DNA from: Eopsaltria australis
Lineage: Eukaryota > Chordata > Aves > Passeriformes > Petroicidae
Assembly: GCA_034509425.1 (NCBI GenBank)
Contig: JAVTVJ010000118.1
Location: 2,356,001-2,420,000, forward strand
Direction of reading: 5' to 3'
DNA: 64,000 nt
Shown here: one piece after another, positions 1-12,538 of the stretch
Layout of the letters: each line of letters begins with the position of its first letter
How positions within the stretch are numbered: position 1 is the first letter of the stretch
Made by a program: the position numbers and the translations under genes
The notes under the pieces: model-generated
Seen by the model: the letters and a program-made list of their open reading frames with translations, nothing else
Database searches by the model: none
What the model was told of the DNA's origin: nothing

Positions 1-57
1 TTTTTGAAGTTTTGCAGATGATATAAATCTGGCAAGAGTGGAAGATTGTGTTACCAT

Positions 58-868
58 TCAAAGGGACCTTGAAAGGCTTGGAGAAATGGGCCAAAAGGAA
101 CTCCATTGAGTTCAGCAAAGGAAACAGCAAGTCCTGCATCTTCACAGCAGTAACCTCTAGCAAAGCAAAGGCTGGGGTGTAACTGGCTGGAAAGCAGCTC
201 TGCAGGGAGGGACTGGAGGGTTCTAATGAGCAACCAGCCGAACATGAGCCAGCAATGTGCCCTTCTGGCAAGGAAAGACAACATCATTTTGAGATGCATT
301 TGGAAGAATGCTTCCGGCAAGTCTTGTTCAGTGCTCAGCACTGGTGAGACACACCTGGAGCACAGGGTCCAAGTGCAGAACTCCCCAGTACAAGGGACAT
401 GGACATACTGGAATGAGTTTAAATGAAGGTGATGAATGATTAAGTAGCTGGAGAATTCAATATATGAGGACAGGCTGAGAGAGATGTTCATCCTGGAGAA
501 GAAAATGCTTAGCGGGATCTTAGCCATCTGTAGGGATACATGGATTTACCTGAGTAAAGAGGATAGAGCCAGACTCTTCAGTGGCAAGTCACTGACAGGA
601 CAAGAGGCATTGAACACAAACTAAATCACAGAAAACTCCATTTAAACATAAGAAAAAGTTTTTTTATGATGAGTGTGATCAAACACTAGAGAAAGTTGCG
701 CAAGGAGGCTATGAAGTTTCCATCACTGGAGATTTTCATAACTTGACTGGATACAATCCTGAGCAACGTGCTATAGCCGACCCTGCTCTGCAGGAGCTGA
801 GACTGCAGACCTTGGGAGCTGCCTTCCAGGCTCAACTACTATGAGATTTTGTAGTTCTGTGATCCTAT
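58..868 (+). mobile_element. CR1 LINE fragment, 5'-truncated, antisense to STS
   Basis: Reads in CR1 sense on the plus strand: the ORF2 C-terminal region (a remnant near 226-426 contains NMSQQCALLARK), then the typical 3' part with a GACAGGCTGAGAGAG motif near 469, ending in TTCTGTGATCCTAT. It has several stops and indels, so it is old. It lies in the STS intron after the last visible exon. Confidence 0.85.
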
Positions 869-1226
869 ATAAAAAAAAATATCAGACCTAAGGAAAATTT
901 ACTTTGTTCTCTCTACGGCAAAAATTTCAAGTTAGGTGAATGCCTTTCCAAAAATTGCTGGATTTCTTTGATCTTGACCCCTAAAATATGAGTGGAAAAC
1001 AAATTACACAACCTCTACCTAGTGAAAGAATGAAAATAAATTAATCTCTCATAAAGAGACAAGAAAACTCACTGACTTTCATTAAAAAGCATAAAAACAA
1101 ACATTCCTACTTTATTTTGATTAGATCAAAGATTTTTACCTTGGCCATATAATGCATTACAGTTTTGATGCAAACCCAAGGAGATGCTCTTCTTGCATTT
1201 TTCAAGAACAGTCAGAGAATATTCAC

Positions 1227-1364
1227 CTTTATATATGCCATTGTATCCTCCATGGATTTCTCCAGCACTGGAGATTTCTTCAACATGAGCCCCTTGGTCA
1301 GATGTAAAGTATACAAGAGTTTTGTCACTCAGATTATGTTTCTCCAGCACATCCAGAACTTGCC
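1227..1364 (-). CDS. STS: STS coding exon F: calcium-binding Asp-Gln motif, last exon in window
   Basis: Acceptor acatag ends at 1365 and donor gtgaat starts at 1226. The 138 bases complete a Gly codon and encode 45 residues, leaving a G for the next exon. SDQGAHVEE holds Asp340 and Gln341, matching the calcium ligands Asp342 and Gln343 of human STS. Asn328 in NLS lies at the third known glycosylation position. The end, [13 protein letters not shown], should continue into a lysine-bearing GGK segment, but no exon for it is present between 1 and 1226. The intron side of the acceptor is almost only T (see separate entry). Confidence 0.95.
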
Positions 1365-1367
1365 CTA

Positions 1368-1422
<55 letters not shown>

Positions 1423-1440
1423 AAAAAAATGACAGCTTTG
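1365..1440 (-). promoter_or_regulatory. Splice acceptor region with T50 homopolymer
   Basis: Positions 1371-1420 are 50 consecutive A on the plus strand, which is T50 on the STS strand, ending six bases before the exon (acatag). Beyond it lie a few more bases (TCA and T7) and, from about 1441, the tail of a CR1 element. The usual mixed polypyrimidine tract is thus replaced by a pure T run, and any branch point must lie on the far side of it, more than 55 nt from the acceptor. Confidence 0.85.
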
Positions 1441-1895
1441 AGAATCACAGAATCACAGAATGAACTAGGTTGGAAGAGACCTTTGAGATCATCAAGTTCA
1501 ACCTATGACCTAACCTAACACTTCCCCATCAACTAAACCACGGCACTGAGCCTAGTATTTATTTAAACATGTCCAGGGATGGTGAGTCCACCACCTCCCT
1601 GGACAGACAATTCCAGTGCCCAATCACTATTTCAGTGAAGAATTTTTTCTGATGTCAAACTTCCCCTGGCATAGCTTAAGACTATGTCCTCTCATTCTGT
1701 CAGTGGTTGCCTGGGAAAAGAGACCGACCCCCACCTGATTACAACCACCTTTCATGTAGTTGCAGAGAGTGATAAAGTCTCCACAGAGCTTCCTTTTTTC
1801 CAGGCTAAAGAACCCCAGCTCCCTCAGCCATTCTTCATAGGGCTTGTGTTCCAAGCCCTTCACCAGCCTTGTTGCCCTCCACTGGATGCTGGGGA
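1441..1895 (-). mobile_element. CR1 LINE 3' fragment next to STS exon F
   Basis: The plus strand starts with two AATCACAG repeats, the reverse complement of the CR1 terminal ATTCTGTG octamers, followed by GGTTGGAAGAGACC and the antisense ORF2 tail up to a GCCCTCCACTGGATGCTGGGG motif. The orientation is the same as STS. The 3' end of the element lies about 77 bases from the exon. Confidence 0.9.
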
Positions 1896-4800
1896 CTTTA
1901 AATCATTAGCCTTGACACATATAAATATTTGTGTCCTTATGCCTTTTTGAGACCACTTTCCACAAAAACTCTCCTATACACAGCAACTGGCACATGCAGC
2001 TCACAGTAGGGCACAACCACACCAGATTGTGGCAATCGGAACCATGACTCAGTTGCTGCAGGGTTTCTTAATGAGAGGATTTGTGCACATCAGAGAAAAG
2101 GGCTAATCCACAGAGAGCAAGTGACCTTTGGAAGCAGTTGCTCTCAATCAAGGAAACCCCTCAGCAAGAGGATTCAAGCCACCAAGGATATTCAATAACA
2201 CTGAGGAAAAAGTCTCAGCATGCAGAGTAGTTTCACAGTTTGGGGGTAAAGCCTTGCTGCCTAGCAACCTATAGAGGCAGCATGGGAAAAATCTCACTGT
2301 GAGTGTTAGAGTAAGACAAAAAAAAAGTAAGAGAATGTATGTAGACCTTTGAAGTGTGTATGGTTTCATTATCAAACCTAATAATTAGTCCTTAATATCA
2401 TACAGAAAAACATTAACTAAACTCAAGATGTGCAAGGCAATAAGCACACCCAGGTGCATACATTTAAAAGAAGTATCCACTGGGATATGTTTTGTACCTC
2501 TTAGGCACCATAGGCTCATGTTTCATTTTTCCTCACACTACTTTGGCACTGTTGGAGAGCCTTGCAGTTATATAAATTACACTGAAACCTATTTAGACTG
2601 AATTCTTTAAAGTGTGTTTCTGTATGAATGAGAGTGAAGCTGCTCTTTTTAACTTTCTCCAGTGAATTTCATTCTGATTAGGAATCTAAAATTATTGGTC
2701 CTGGAAAATGACCAAGGCTTAAGAATATAATTCTTCACATCAGCCTGACAATGAACCTGTCCTTTAGGGATCTCCGAACATATAAAGATAATTCTGTCTT
2801 CACAACCATTTTATCTTTATTCTTTTACTTAAGCATCCAATAATGGTCCAATTTGAATGTTAATTTTGATTTGCTAACCTGTCCACTAAGAATTAATTCA
2901 TCATCTGATGCCCAATTATTGTGTCAAAGAGTATGAGATAAGAACTTTGAAATACAGAGCCTTCTAAATGGTTTTCAGATCATCGTTTCTGTTGCTGTGC
3001 TTTTTTTCTGGATAAGGAGTAATTACCTTACCTTATTGCTACTATTTCTAGTTGTCTCTTAATGTTATTCTAAAACTGTCTTTGTAAAAAGCTTGACAGT
3101 CTTCATTTTTCAAATGACTGGGTCATGAATAAAGGAATATCAGCCGCTAAATTTAAGAGATACCTGTTGGTCTTGTTTGTAAACTAGGAGCAAAGAAGAA
3201 ATGTAAGAGTAGGAGAATATGTTTATGTAAATTTTGAAGCCCTGTGGGAGTTGAAATTTCCCAACAGAGCTGAGAAAATCTGTTAAAAAGGCTGACATTT
3301 TAAAGTTGGTGGGTTGAGGGAAAATCATGCAGATCCATCTGACAAGCCATGCGCTTGCTGCATAAGGTGGACTTAGTGCCAGAAAAGAAAGAGGCAATTT
3401 CCCATTGGCTTCTGAAATTGTTTGGAGAATGTACTTGCTAAGTGATTACAGTATCTCTTGGAAATGTGTCAAGGATGATAAAAAAGTGGAGTATAAAGAC
3501 AAATTAGGAAATTATGTGTACATATTCAGCCACATGACCTCCAGAGTTCCCTCCCAACCTATATCAAGCTATGATTTTATGATATGATTCCAATAATTAT
3601 AAATAGTATTATGCAAAGAAATATATGTGCAGTGACATGCACAACAGAAGTTCTTTTTACATACACAATTTTCCATGATGAAATAGAATTTTCAAATTCA
3701 TCTTGTATATAAAGCAAAATGAAAATAAAATGAGAATGGCACTCAGTATATAACATTAAATGATCTCTGGTGATCAAAGGCATTGACTACCATTCAGTAA
3801 TAACCATTTTGATTTCCCAACTAATTTGGGAAAATATGAGAAGCAATGATTGCTGCCTCACCATCAGAGATGATTAAACTTAAAATTAAAAATTAAAAAT
3901 TAAAATGAAATATAAGACATTATAATGACTTTTTAAAATGGGGTTGAGTAACTTGACTTGCCCTGAAAAAAATTATAAAATTCTGACACTCAAATGCTTC
4001 CCATATTAGAAAACAAACCAGCCATATAAAATGCATAGAAATTCTCATCCAAAACTTGTTAAACTCAATGGCAAAACTTCCATTTCCTTCAAAAGGGTTT
4101 TTAAACACAGAGGATTGCCTTTATTAGGTTTAATTAATGGTAAAATGACTATCTTAGCAGCAACATTTTTCAGTACAGATGGACTAATAGTGTTAATTCA
4201 AAAAACAGTATTGTCAGAGTATGGCAGTCACAATACACTCACAAGCAAACCTTTAATTTCTATTTTGATGTTGAACACTGGCACCTGCTAGAATGAAAAC
4301 TTTAAATAAATAGCAAAGTCTGTGCTACCAGGAGATAACCCACATTTAAATGCATTTGAATGATGTGACTCCTGTTAACACAAGAAATACATTCACTTAC
4401 CAGTATTTCTAAATGGTAACCAGTGTAGAAAAATGCAAAGAATACATTGTGGATTTCTATGGATAGTTATCCTTCATGTTCAATATTATATGAATTTTGG
4501 AAGCAAATACTATCATGAAGACAAACATATCTTTTACTGTTTTCTTATAATTTTTTTTTGTAATTTTCACTTCTCCACTCTCACTACTTCTGTATATTTC
4601 AGAGACTTTAGAATTAAGTTAAAATTGATGTGTAAACATCCCCAGGAAATGGTACTTATTTTAGCTGCCTGGGAAGAGATGAATCACAGCTGCAAAAAGA
4701 CCTTTTTTACCTGCTGACTAAAAAAGGGAAGATAGGCAAATAACTGAAAACTAAATGCTTTCATATTAGACATCAAGGACAGTAAGATGAATTGTACCCA

Positions 4801-7800
4801 AAGTGCTAGACATGCAACTCCATGAGCAACACACTTTAATGAGAGTGGTGAACAGATAAATGATGTCTGCATAAGAGATGATGGTAAAATTGTATTGCTT
4901 CCCCCATAAAATATGATTGGAAATATGTCATACGTCATGTGCCCTTGAGTTAGAGGAATGGGGCTTCAGCTGGCTTAGTGTGAGTTCTATTGCAGGCTTC
5001 AGAAAGCAATACAAATTTCAATAGAATTTTTGGATGTCAAGGGTTTATACAGAATACGAAATTGTAGGAGGTCAAAACATCGGGAAAACCATGGCTTTGT
5101 TCAAGCAACTATAGCTTACTATCCCCAGAGCAGGAAATTATCAATAAAAATGGTAAGAGTTTAGCTTAAAATACCTTGCTTGAAAGCCACGTTCTGAAAA
5201 ATTAACTGCTGTACAGATCTATGTGGATGGTACCAGTTAATTTTTTTCTGATTTAAACAGAACATATTTGGAAAGACAACATTTCTGAATATCAAAATAA
5301 ATCTAGCTGAAGGAGCACCATAACTTCTGCAGCTATTCAGCAACTAGAATTTCAGATCAAGCTACTCCTACCACTGCCATTCTAGGAATGTATTTTGTAA
5401 TGTAAGGGTCTAATATTGTTGCAGACAAAGGCATTAGATCATTGGACATTTTTCTTCCATTTATATTTTTTAAGATACAAAACAGATAGAGGACTTTGTT
5501 AAGATGTTATTTGTTTTAATTAGTACATCAGTGTTCCGAAATTTAAATGAAGCTTCTTGTGAAATATACTGAGCAGTGCTCTGTGTATTCTGCCCTCCAT
5601 TCTTGCTTCAAGCTGTGTAAAATGATAAAGAATTGTTTCATTCTGAATGTGAAAATGCCAATTTCAGTGGAGTGATAGCCATGTGAAAGTGAGAAGAGCA
5701 ATTGACTGTTCTTTGGAAGGAAACACAGCACCATGCTGCTATTCAACCTCTCTAGCACAGCCTGAATGCCAGCTGAGCCAGCCTCGCTAATGATGATCGT
5801 AATTGCTGAGTTTTGACTCACGTAAAGCTCCTACTGTACGCATCTACATGAAGAGATAGGGTTTATAAAAAATGACTATTCATTTGTAAACAAGGTACAA
5901 ACACTGAAAAACAACGTTGTTTACAAATGTGTTAGTGATTTGGAAAAGTGTTCAAAGGTTTAGTCAAGCAAGCATACGAACAAATGCATTTTATTCAAAA
6001 ATTAGTTTACCATCATTTCAAGTCAATAGGAAATAAATATTTTTGTATTAATTCAAAATAATTTACAGTATTGCTGAAATTGTGAATTAAAAACGAGAGG
6101 AAACAGAATACCTCTGTGTAATCTAGGCATTAGAAAAAATAATCTCTCTACTTGTGAGGAAAGCTTTAAAGCAGTTTGCCAGATTCAAAGAAAAAACATG
6201 TTTCAGGAGGGTTAAGGATCTGTCTCAGGAAAATACAGTTGACAATAGAGGAAATTCCTGCTAATGTAACACACTTCTGCAACTCCAGTAAACTTTCACA
6301 TGTCTTTCTTGTATCCAGCAAGCTTAAGACAATTATTGAACAAAGATTCCAATAGATCAGCCTGGGAAAATAAGCCTTCACATCACTGCCTAGAAAAGGC
6401 AGTTTGATTGTTGTTGGGGTTTTATTGTTTTTATTTGCTGATCAGAATTTGCTACTGCTGCTCACGTTTGATTTTGAATAGGATCATTAACCAGAATCAC
6501 AACTTGTAGTCAGCTCCAGGCATTTACCTCTGTGAGTGGCAAGCCTTTGAATAAACGCATAAAGTCCTACAAATTATTGCTACATGTGTAAGTATTTGAA
6601 AACCCACATTTTTCCCAGAACATATATTGATGCCATTCAACTACATACCCATAAGTTTACTACATAGTAAACCTCTTGGGAGATGCTTTCTGCTACAGCA
6701 GTTTAAGGTTTTGCCACAGTTAATTATCTCTTCAGGGCTCAAAGGCTAAGATTTTTCACCTTATGAAAACTTAATGTTGCAGCTTCTGCATACCATCATT
6801 CACAACCTAACAATCATTTTAATCTCTATGTTGATTTTCTGGGATGAAGAAAAGATACTTCACTCTAATGCACTGATCTGACTACAAAATCCACTGACTA
6901 AAGCCTTTGTATTAAACTAAACTTATAAGTAAGACCAAGACATCCCTATCTTAATTTTAGCTTTTGTACATTTCAGGTTATAAATATGCAAATGTTCCTG
7001 TGGTATGCTCACAGCCATTCAGTTTCCCTTTGATAAATATGTAAATCAGTTTGTCTCTGCAGTGGGGAAGTAATTATCACTTTCAGACCTAGTCATTGAG
7101 CACAACACTTGAGGTAAAGATGGAAAATAATAAAACCATTGACAGCAACACAAGAAGTGGCTGCACATATGGTGAACAGTACATAAACTCTGCATACAAC
7201 TTGTTTAACATTCATAACTACAACACAACCACTGTAGAGTGAAAATTCTGGGACAAAACATTAAAATATGCTATGGCACATTATCTAGCCAGTCAACAGA
7301 ACACATCCACCTAAGGAAACAAGTGATTCTCATAAAGAGGATATTAGCATCTGAACCTCAAAGGTGAGAGTGAATAGTAGGTAGTACGACTCTGACTAGA
7401 ACAGAAAATAGATGCATAAATAACTACAAAAGGTATAAGGTTCTTCCTGTAGAAAGAAAGTAGAGTGTACATTCAGTACAAAGCCTTGAATACTGTGCTA
7501 CTATTTGTAAAGTTACACCATGGAAACAATCCATACAATGAAGTCTTGAGCTGGAGTCTCAAATGTGCTAAGCTCCTGTTATGATATAGGTTAGTGGGAT
7601 CTTCAAAGTCAACAGGAAATCTGCCAAGAAATAGCATCTGGTTATGAAAAAACACATCTATATTAATGCTTTGATTTGTAACAGGAGTGCATATTTACAG
7701 TAAATCAAATCATAGACAGTTATGTTTCCATAGCAAATCCCTCTTGGATTTTGTGACCTGGATTTCTTTCAAAGTCTAAATTCAAAGATGAATTCTGGGA

Positions 7801-10800
7801 ATGCCACTCAGGAACTCACACTGCTGATGGCCATTCAGTCAGGGACCACAATAGAGCTGGTCTCAAGTGGGTTTCTCATCTCTTCTGGTGTGCTGACAGT
7901 CTTTTTCTAGCTCAGAAGACACTTCAGACCTGCCACTGTTGGCAATTTTAAACATGGCAGGATTGATGAATCCTCCACTGAAAGTCTAGTGCAGGCACAA
8001 TTCAGCTCCACCTGTGCATGCTGTAGATACATTGAGGGTGGGATTTACATACAGTGCACACAAAGCAAAAGGTATGGATTTTCATATGCAGCTCACCTAT
8101 CCTAAGAATTTGGCCCCAAAAATTCAGAATTCTTTCCAAAGTGAAGTAAGGTAAGGCAACTGCCCCAGATGTAACTACCTACCACTAGAAATCAGATAAG
8201 AAGTTGCTGGGTCCCAATAGTCTGTAGAACAAACACTTTTCTGTTAGATTCCCCAAGACTCAAAGTGGGACAAGTAAATCTGAGTGGAAGTGCTCAGAAA
8301 AGAGCAGTCTTTTAAACAAAAAAAAAGGCAACTTTGGTCTGGAGTCAGCTAAGTTATCAGTGAGAACTTGATTTTTGTTTGAATTTGGATTGTCATGTAG
8401 CTGTAAACTTGCAATTCACTTGTGACTGTTTATACAGTTTTATAAGTATGTGTCTTTCAGACCCTCAGGATAAATTTTCAGCATAGTGCACAGCAGATTA
8501 GGTACGCACACTGCTTAGCAGCTTTGAATAAATCAACCAGATTTTGACTTATGCATAAGGTTTTTCTTAAAGATGAGTACCACATCTCTTAATTTTCTTA
8601 TTCATACAGGTTTGAACTATTTTTTAAATATGAAAGTTGGAATGATAGTTTAGATATGTATAAATACATGTGCAAAATAAAGCACAGAGTTAAGACGTCT
8701 AAAGACCTGGAAGTATAGCAGCAATAGAAACAATGCAGGATGGAAAAGTTTCCTGTACTAGAGCACTAATGATGGATTATTACAGGTCAAAAAGTGTAAC
8801 TCATCAGTGGCTATTTCCTTATTAGTATTTAAAATAGCTAATAAATGCACTGCTTGAAATTCACTTTTAGACCTTACATCTGTTGAACATAAGTCCATGT
8901 ATTTCTAATGTAAATCTTGATTTTTACCCTGCTTAAAATGCTAAAATATGAGAGATGGTCAAGTAATTTTAGGAGGGTACATTGCATTTGCATTTTGCAT
9001 GACAGCTGTAATAACTTTTTGGGTATATTTGCATCTTCATTCTGCACATATCTAAGATGCCATTTCACACACACAACTAAGATACACAATGAAAAAGACA
9101 CTGTCTCATTTCCCACTTTGAGGTCTCCTGTGTTTTCTTCTGAATTATGAAAAGGATTTCTTCAGGTGTGACCCCGGCAAAGCGTAGTGACAACTGAGAG
9201 ATACTATTCAATTTTGAATTAGACTGTCAGGTGAAGTTAAGGCTTCAGGTATTTGATCATTCCAATTTATGCCAATTGTGATTGATTGAATAAATGCGGA
9301 GTGATAAAAGAAATTGTTCTCTATGTCTTCAAAGGTTTATACATCTATTAATGTCAGACTAAGGTTTAAACTGAGTATGTATATGGTCCTAAATCTAAAT
9401 GCATAATGACAACATTTTGCCAGATTAAAGTATGAAGAATTACGAAGAATTTAAAGCAGGGCAAATAATTTAACCCCACATTTTAATCCTCTGCACTTTT
9501 CTGAAAACTTCAAAGTATTTGCCAGATGTTTATTTCATTTTTATAACTTTTATTAAGTAAAATTCAAACTGTGAAAAAATTGGCTGACATTAGAGCATTT
9601 ATTGTCTTTCACCAGCCAAATTTTTTAATCTCTGCTGATTTTGGAAGCAGGTTTTAAACACTTGCTATAAATTACATACCATAAGGCTAAGAGGAGTTTT
9701 ATCAAGACTGAGCTACTATTCCTCATGAAATCTCAATAAATTTAATTTCCTGGTTTTCTGATTTTAATTGTGCAAACCTAATTTAACATGAAAGTAGCTG
9801 TGCATAAACTCACCCCAATACACAAGACACCTTTTTTTTTCTCCTTGACATGAGGATCACCATGCCCATTTGTTAATTCAAATTAACTACTTCTTTAACT
9901 TTTGTGCCTAAGTGCTACTAGACACTAAAAGCCTACTGTAAAATCACCATCTCAAAAAACATATTGTTAGTGAATCTGTAGAGACGCTGTTACTACCAAC
10001 ATGAAAGCAAACCTGACTGTTAAAATTGTCTCAAGGTACTTTTCCATTAATGATGTAGACTCTACTCTGTCTTCTCTAGACTACATTCAGAATTTAGGGA
10101 AAAAAATACAAACAAATACATTGAGAGCCACAAATTATGATTTGGTGCTTTTTTTCCCCTGGTATATGTTTGTGTGCTAAATATGACAAATATATGCTGA
10201 CTTAAATTCCAGAGGATCCTTTCTGAAGGGAAGGCAAATAATTTTTCAGGTCATCCTCACTGATCACAGATTACTTGCTCAAAAAGATCACTCACTGTCT
10301 TATGAAATGGCACTTTGATTCCTTAATTCATCTAAGTGCTCTTGAAAAAAATATTCACAGCCTATTCAGAAAGAGTTTTTGTTGAAGTTTCAGACTACTA
10401 TTCAGTAGCACAGCAGATACCTATGAGAAAAAAAAAAAGAAAATCTGCCTTTATCTGCCCTGAGGCCTGGAAAAAGAAATATGTCATTCTTGTTTTAAAT
10501 TGGTTTGGAAATACTTGGGGACTCTGCTTAGGCCAGTATGTGTTTGATGCCCCTAAGACATGGTGGAGTCATGAGATCAGAGAGGGCCCTAAGATCATTA
10601 GGCTCACTTCTTTGCCTTTTCTCTGATTTTCACTCATATGATAATAAAATGAGTATGGGACATGTGAAATTACTAATTAATCTGAGTTTACAAAGGTTTA
10701 ACACCACGAATGCTATGTGTAACTTTGTTTGTAATGACAAGTTACAAAAATGGACCAATATATTTTTCCTGCGTGAAGGCAAGGCAGAACTCTGAAAGGG

Positions 10801-11931
10801 CTCTGCCTTGCATACAAGTGAGATGTGTTTCTTAGGAGAAATCTGAATGCTAAATGTGAGATGAGGAAGGATCATTCACACAGAAACACCACAGATCAGC
10901 TGAAATATTTACATTGATACACGGAACAAATTAGTCTAACTGTAATTACACACTATTTGGGGAAGAGAGGAGTTATTGCCAAGGTAAACTCTCCAAAGAC
11001 CAGATGGCTAATAACCACTTGAAGGCCCCAAGAAGCACATTTTTTACTTATGGGAATAGCATTACTCCTATGGATACATAGGCAGATAGAGGGTTAGCTC
11101 CTCCCTATTAATGTATGTTTTTATAAACCAATCATTTCTGAACCTATAAAATCAAATTTAAGAATTTGTATATAAACAGATGTCTCTGAACAAGAAATGT
11201 TTGGAATCTTCACATTTCATATTAATAGCTCTGTAACACACTGGTGTTTCAGTATCACATGCAGAGAGAAGTAAATACAATCCAGCAAATAGACTTTTGC
11301 TTTAGAAGACACTGGAAAAGGATGGCTGGCTATACATAGGAACTGACTATCATTATCGAGATTCAACAAGTAAATATGGTAACACTAGGATACAGTATTT
11401 GCATACATTTCCTGAAAATATCTTTACTATACCAGCGCCTCTTATTTAAAACAATTATTTTCTACTCTTTTACTATGAATTCCTAAAGCTAATATATAAC
11501 AAGGGAAGTAATTAAATATCTCATCAAAAATCAGTTTGCATTCTGAGAGGTGAATGCGATATTACTGTCTAGTATTTTTTGCCAAGAAAGTCCTCAAAGC
11601 TCTCTTTAAATAGGCCATCTATTTTTTTATTAGCAGCACCTGGAGGTTATTGCACAAGTAGATTGGCAAACTGCAGCAGAATCACACAAAAGCTGGACTG
11701 AGAAATTTGGGATATGTTGCTTGACTAGCTCAGCTCTAAATAGGCAAGAATATTTAGAATATGTCCTGTAGAAAGGTTTTAGGCTTTTTTTTAAGAACAA
11801 CTGCCAATTTTGTGCCTTATTAAAAAAATGCTGGTAAAAAAAACACTATAGCAGCACTTTGCTCGTAACACCTTGCTAAGATGATCAAACCTTCTTATGT
11901 AGGATGTGCTGGTTACATTATGCCTCAGTTC
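1896..11931. other. STS intron 5, AT-rich stretch without recognised genes
   Basis: Ten kilobases of AT-rich intron. I recognise no exon, RNA gene or large repeat. Small structures are an (AAATT)n-like run near 3880-3905 and a 13-bp inverted repeat at 5881-5929. Open frames here are short and show no protein family. Confidence 0.7.
5881..5929. repeat. 13-bp perfect inverted repeat, 23-base loop
   Basis: CATTTGTAAACAA at 5881-5893 is the exact reverse complement of TTGTTTACAAATG at 5917-5929. Each arm contains a GTAAACA/TGTTTAC forkhead-type core. The loop ends in an ACAACGTTGT palindrome that overlaps the right arm. Confidence 0.75.
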
Positions 11932-12538
11932 TGATGTTGGTTTGGAACGGGCCTTCAAAGATCATCTAGTCCAACCTCCCTGCCATAGGAAGGAACATCT
12001 GCCACTAGATCAGGTTACTCAGAATCTGGCTTTGAACACTTCCAGTGATGGAGTTGTGATTCACAACTTTTCTGGGAAACCTTTTCCAGTGTCTGAGCAC
12101 CCTCATTGTCTAATATTTCTTCCCAAGTTCCAATCTAAATCTACCCTTTTGCTGTTTAAAATTTTTTTCCCTTGTCCTGTCACTACAGGTACTGGTATCA
12201 AGTCTTTCTACAATCTTTCTTATAATTTATTCTCTTCTATATATTCTCCCTAGAGCCTTCTCTTCTCCTGGCTCTTTTTCAGCCCAGCTCTCTCAGTCTG
12301 TCTTAACACGAGAGGTGCTCCACCTCTCTGCTCATCTTCATGGAACTCCTCTAGCCAGCCCTGAGAGGCCCACATCTTTCCTATGCTGAGGACCCCAGAG
12401 CTGGGTACAGCACTCCAGGTGGGATCTACCAAGTGCGGAGTAGTGGGGCAGATTCACCACCCTCACCCTGCTGGCGAAGCCCGCTTGGCTTTCTGGGCTG
12501 CAAATTCACATGTTGGCTCATGTCTAATTTTTCATCTG
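11932..12538 (-). mobile_element. CR1 LINE fragment in STS intron 5
   Basis: Plus strand shows GGTTTGGAACGGGCCTTCAA, then AAGATCATCTAGTCCAACC and the antisense CR1 tail through GGTACAGCACTCCAGGTGGG to CACATGTTGGCTCATG. The terminal octamers are eroded. Same orientation as STS. Confidence 0.88.

Noticed and set aside
1371..1420. A50 run as the poly-A tail of a processed pseudogene or SINE
   Set aside because: What follows on the strand of the tail is STS exon and CR1 in the other orientation; no inserted mRNA copy or SINE body precedes it.
1165..1518. Plus-strand open frame with a long lysine run
   Set aside because: It is the antisense of STS exon F plus the A50 run and a CR1 tail; no real protein.
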